8,744 bases of DNA from NCBI GenBank assembly GCA_003533825.1, contig DQCG01000673.1, positions 1 through 8,744 of the forward strand, read 5' to 3'. The notes beneath the pieces were generated by a model. That model saw only the letters and a list, made by a program, of their open reading frames with translations, did not search any database and was not told the origin of the DNA. Position numbers and translations under genes: made by a program. Source of the stretch: Phycisphaerales bacterium. Lineage in GTDB: Bacteria > Planctomycetota > Phycisphaerae > Sedimentisphaerales > Anaerobacaceae. The first letter of the stretch is position 1; every line of letters begins with the position of its first letter. Shown here in pieces: positions 7,154 to 8,744 of this stretch.

Positions 7154-8744
7154 TTATACCACGACCTGCTCGGCGGTCTCGAAATCCGTAGCGACATCAT
7201 CGGTATCCGCAACGGCGTCGGAGACAGCGCTTATCGAAGGCGCGACTTTGCGATAGACTTCCGCCGGCTCGCACCTTCGGCCGTCAACTGTTAATAAGTC
7301 TTCGACGGATATGCCGAAGAGCCGCTCGTTTTCCCGGAGATAAGGCAGTATCAATTCCCAGTCCGCATCGGTTAGCGGCACAAACTGGCCGCCGTTCAAC
7401 TGCTGCTCGTCACATTTATTATCCGGGTCGCGCACGTAGATTGCCCCGCCCGAGGCCAGCGAGAACATATTGCTGCCCGGGTAAGGTTCCGGCAGCGGAA
7501 CGATTTGCCTGTTATCGTCAAATTTGACTCCGTTAAGAATGACAAAACCGCCTTTATCGAGCGGGTCACCGGCCATAAACGACTCGGCGAGAAAATCCAG
7601 GCACGTCCCGTTGATCACCGCCTTGGGCCTGCCCACCGAATTGATGAGTGGGCGTCCAGCGGCATTGCCGAGGACATAGACCTCGCCGCCCTTGGCGCCG
7701 TACATAAAAGTCTGGCCTGTGTCACCGTGAATAACGAGCTTGCCGTGTTTGATAATTTGCCCAAGCTGGTCCTGGGCGTTTCCATGCACCGTGATGGAAA
7801 GGCCGTCAATTCCAGAACCCAGATAATCGCCCGAGCTGCCGTAAACGTCGATTGTCACGTCATCGGTCTCCGGGCCAAGTCCGCATCCGACATATCTCTG
7901 ACCCCGGCATCCGAACGTGATAAATCGGCGCCAGCCCTTTATAAAGGCGTCTCTTAAAATTCCGGCGTCGCACTGATCTCCCTCGGCTGGGAATTCTGCC
8001 GCGTCGATTACGAGAGTTTTCTCGCCTTCGCGAGGTTCTCTGAGTGCATCTCGGGTCTGGAAATCAATCAGCCGATAAGAATTATCGTCGCTCCGGCCCG
8101 ATTTCAATGTTGGCAGGCTTCTGAACAACCTGTCCAGCTCACAGCGAACAATATGAACGATATGGCTGGTCTTTTTCGAGCCGGTTGCGTATCTTCTGTC
8201 GTTGAGCAACGTCAGCGTCTCAATCGCCAAAGCGATATTCTTCGGTTCAGCCGCCGCCCCGGCGATTATCCGGCACGCCGCCCTGATATCATCGAACGAC
8301 CAGAGGCTGATATTGTCACGCACGTATTCGAACAAATCCGTCGCACTGCCGGCTTTAAGAAGTCGCTCGATCTCCGGACTAATCTGCGCATCCGGCGCCG
8401 ATGCCGGCGGCTCGGTGGAAAAATCGCACGTCTCGTTTCCGCCGGGCATCGGAACCTGCACACCGAATTTATCCGTGCACTCCATCCTCATCCCGCCGGA
8501 TGGATTCGGCGCAAGATTGAAAATGAAAGCGCCGCCGTCCGTATGGCTGCCGCCCCGCGCATTCCAGTAGCGGTCGGCCACCGGACAGATTCGCTCATCG
8601 TCCTTCGAAAGGCTAAGTAGCGTCGCATCGATCGCCTGCTTTTCCGAACATATCAGCCCGACCTGCACTTGCCCATCGCTGAAAGCGAATACCTGCGGTC
8701 GAAGCATCGCCGTGTCGGTAATGCCCAGTAGCTGGAACATGTTC
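7154..8744 (-). CDS. Glutamate synthase-type protein: C-terminal part of a class II glutamine amidotransferase domain fused to a GXGXG domain (partial, 5' end outside window)
   Basis: The reading frame is open through the right edge of the window. The first methionine (8738-8740) is preceded in frame by an Asn codon, and 'NMFQLLGITD' looks like the interior of a GATase domain, so the true start lies outside. Counting from that Met, residues 1 to about 95 resemble the end of an archaeal-type glutamate synthase GATase domain ('LRPQVFAF', 'SEKQAIDAT', 'VADRYWNARGGSHTDGGAF'). Residues about 115-235 form a helical linker of unclear role. Residues about 242-405 are the GXGXG right-handed beta-helix ('GSSGDYLGSGIDG' 301-313, 'VHGNAQDQLGQ' 318-328, 'HGDTGQTFMYGAKGG' 338-352). 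In the family the GATase releases ammonia from glutamine and GXGXG is structural. The FMN/2-oxoglutarate synthase domain of canonical GltB is missing here and is probably a separate gene. The catalytic N-terminal Cys cannot be seen. The stop is TAA at 7154-7156, with hdrC starting 51 bases downstream. The GXGXG call is firm; the GATase call is good but partial. Confidence 0.82.
   Translation of the reverse strand, partial: NMFQLLGITDTAMLRPQVFAFSDGQVQVGLICSEKQAIDATLLSLSKDDERICPVADRYWNARGGSHTDGGAFIFNLAPNPSGGMRMECTDKFGVQVPMPGGNETCDFSTEPPASAPDAQISPEIERLLKAGSATDLFEYVRDNISLWSFDDIRAACRIIAGAAAEPKNIALAIETLTLLNDRRYATGSKKTSHIVHIVRCELDRLFRSLPTLKSGRSDDNSYRLIDFQTRDALREPREGEKTLVIDAAEFPAEGDQCDAGILRDAFIKGWRRFITFGCRGQRYVGCGLGPETDDVTIDVYGSSGDYLGSGIDGLSITVHGNAQDQLGQIIKHGKLVIHGDTGQTFMYGAKGGEVYVLGNAAGRPLINSVGRPKAVINGTCLDFLAESFMAGDPLDKGGFVILNGVKFDDNRQIVPLPEPYPGSNMFSLASGGAIYVRDPDNKCDEQQLNGGQFVPLTDADWELILPYLRENERLFGISVEDLLTVDGRRCEPAEVYRKVAPSISAVSDAVADTDDVATDFETAEQVVV

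Noticed and set aside
7505..7957. A 150-codon plus-strand frame antisense to the GXGXG domain
   Set aside because: The opposite strand encodes clear GXGXG repeats, and the plus-strand translation shows no recognisable family.

Overview
This 8.7-kb window is one densely packed gene block, all read on the minus strand (from high to low coordinates). Its proteins are iron-sulfur and flavin redox proteins typical of strict anaerobes. The order of transcription is: a glutamate-synthase-type GATase/GXGXG protein (cut by the right edge), hdrC, hdrB, a very large hdrA fusion (1493 aa), mvhD, metV, then about 100 bases that may hold the start of another gene. Genes overlap by 4 bases (hdrC/hdrB and mvhD/metV), about 14 bases (hdrB/hdrA) and 26 bases (hdrA/mvhD). 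The only real gap inside the block is about 50 bases between the GATase/GXGXG gene and hdrC, and it contains a small hairpin. This layout points to one operon with translational coupling and probably fixed subunit stoichiometry.

The hdrC-hdrB-hdrA-mvhD-metV set matches the accessory subunits of the heterodisulfide-reductase-linked methylenetetrahydrofolate reductase known from acetogens of the Moorella type (MetFV-HdrABC-MvhD). That enzyme works in the methyl branch of the Wood-Ljungdahl pathway. metF, the catalytic flavoprotein, is not seen here; it may follow metV just beyond the left edge. No FlxABCD, RnfC2 or hydrogenase genes are present. Instead, HdrA carries a complete GltD/NfnB-like NAD(P)H:flavin oxidoreductase module inside its own inserted ferredoxin domain, plus a second HdrA-type module at its C-terminus. 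This one polypeptide could therefore accept NAD(P)H electrons, split or transfer them through flavin, and pass them to ferredoxin, HdrBC and MvhD/MetV.

The upstream gene encodes the end of a class II glutamine amidotransferase domain joined to a GXGXG beta-helix domain, with no FMN synthase domain between them, as in split archaeal-type glutamate synthases. Because GltD is the usual NADPH-oxidising partner of glutamate synthase, its presence inside the neighbouring HdrA raises the possibility that this operon links nitrogen assimilation and one-carbon metabolism through one electron hub. That is inference.

The organism is an anaerobic bacterium of moderately high GC. Phycisphaerae-like planctomycetes, Desulfobacterota or related uncultured lineages would fit, but the sequence alone does not settle this. 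No tRNA, rRNA, CRISPR array, insertion sequence or plus-strand gene was found.
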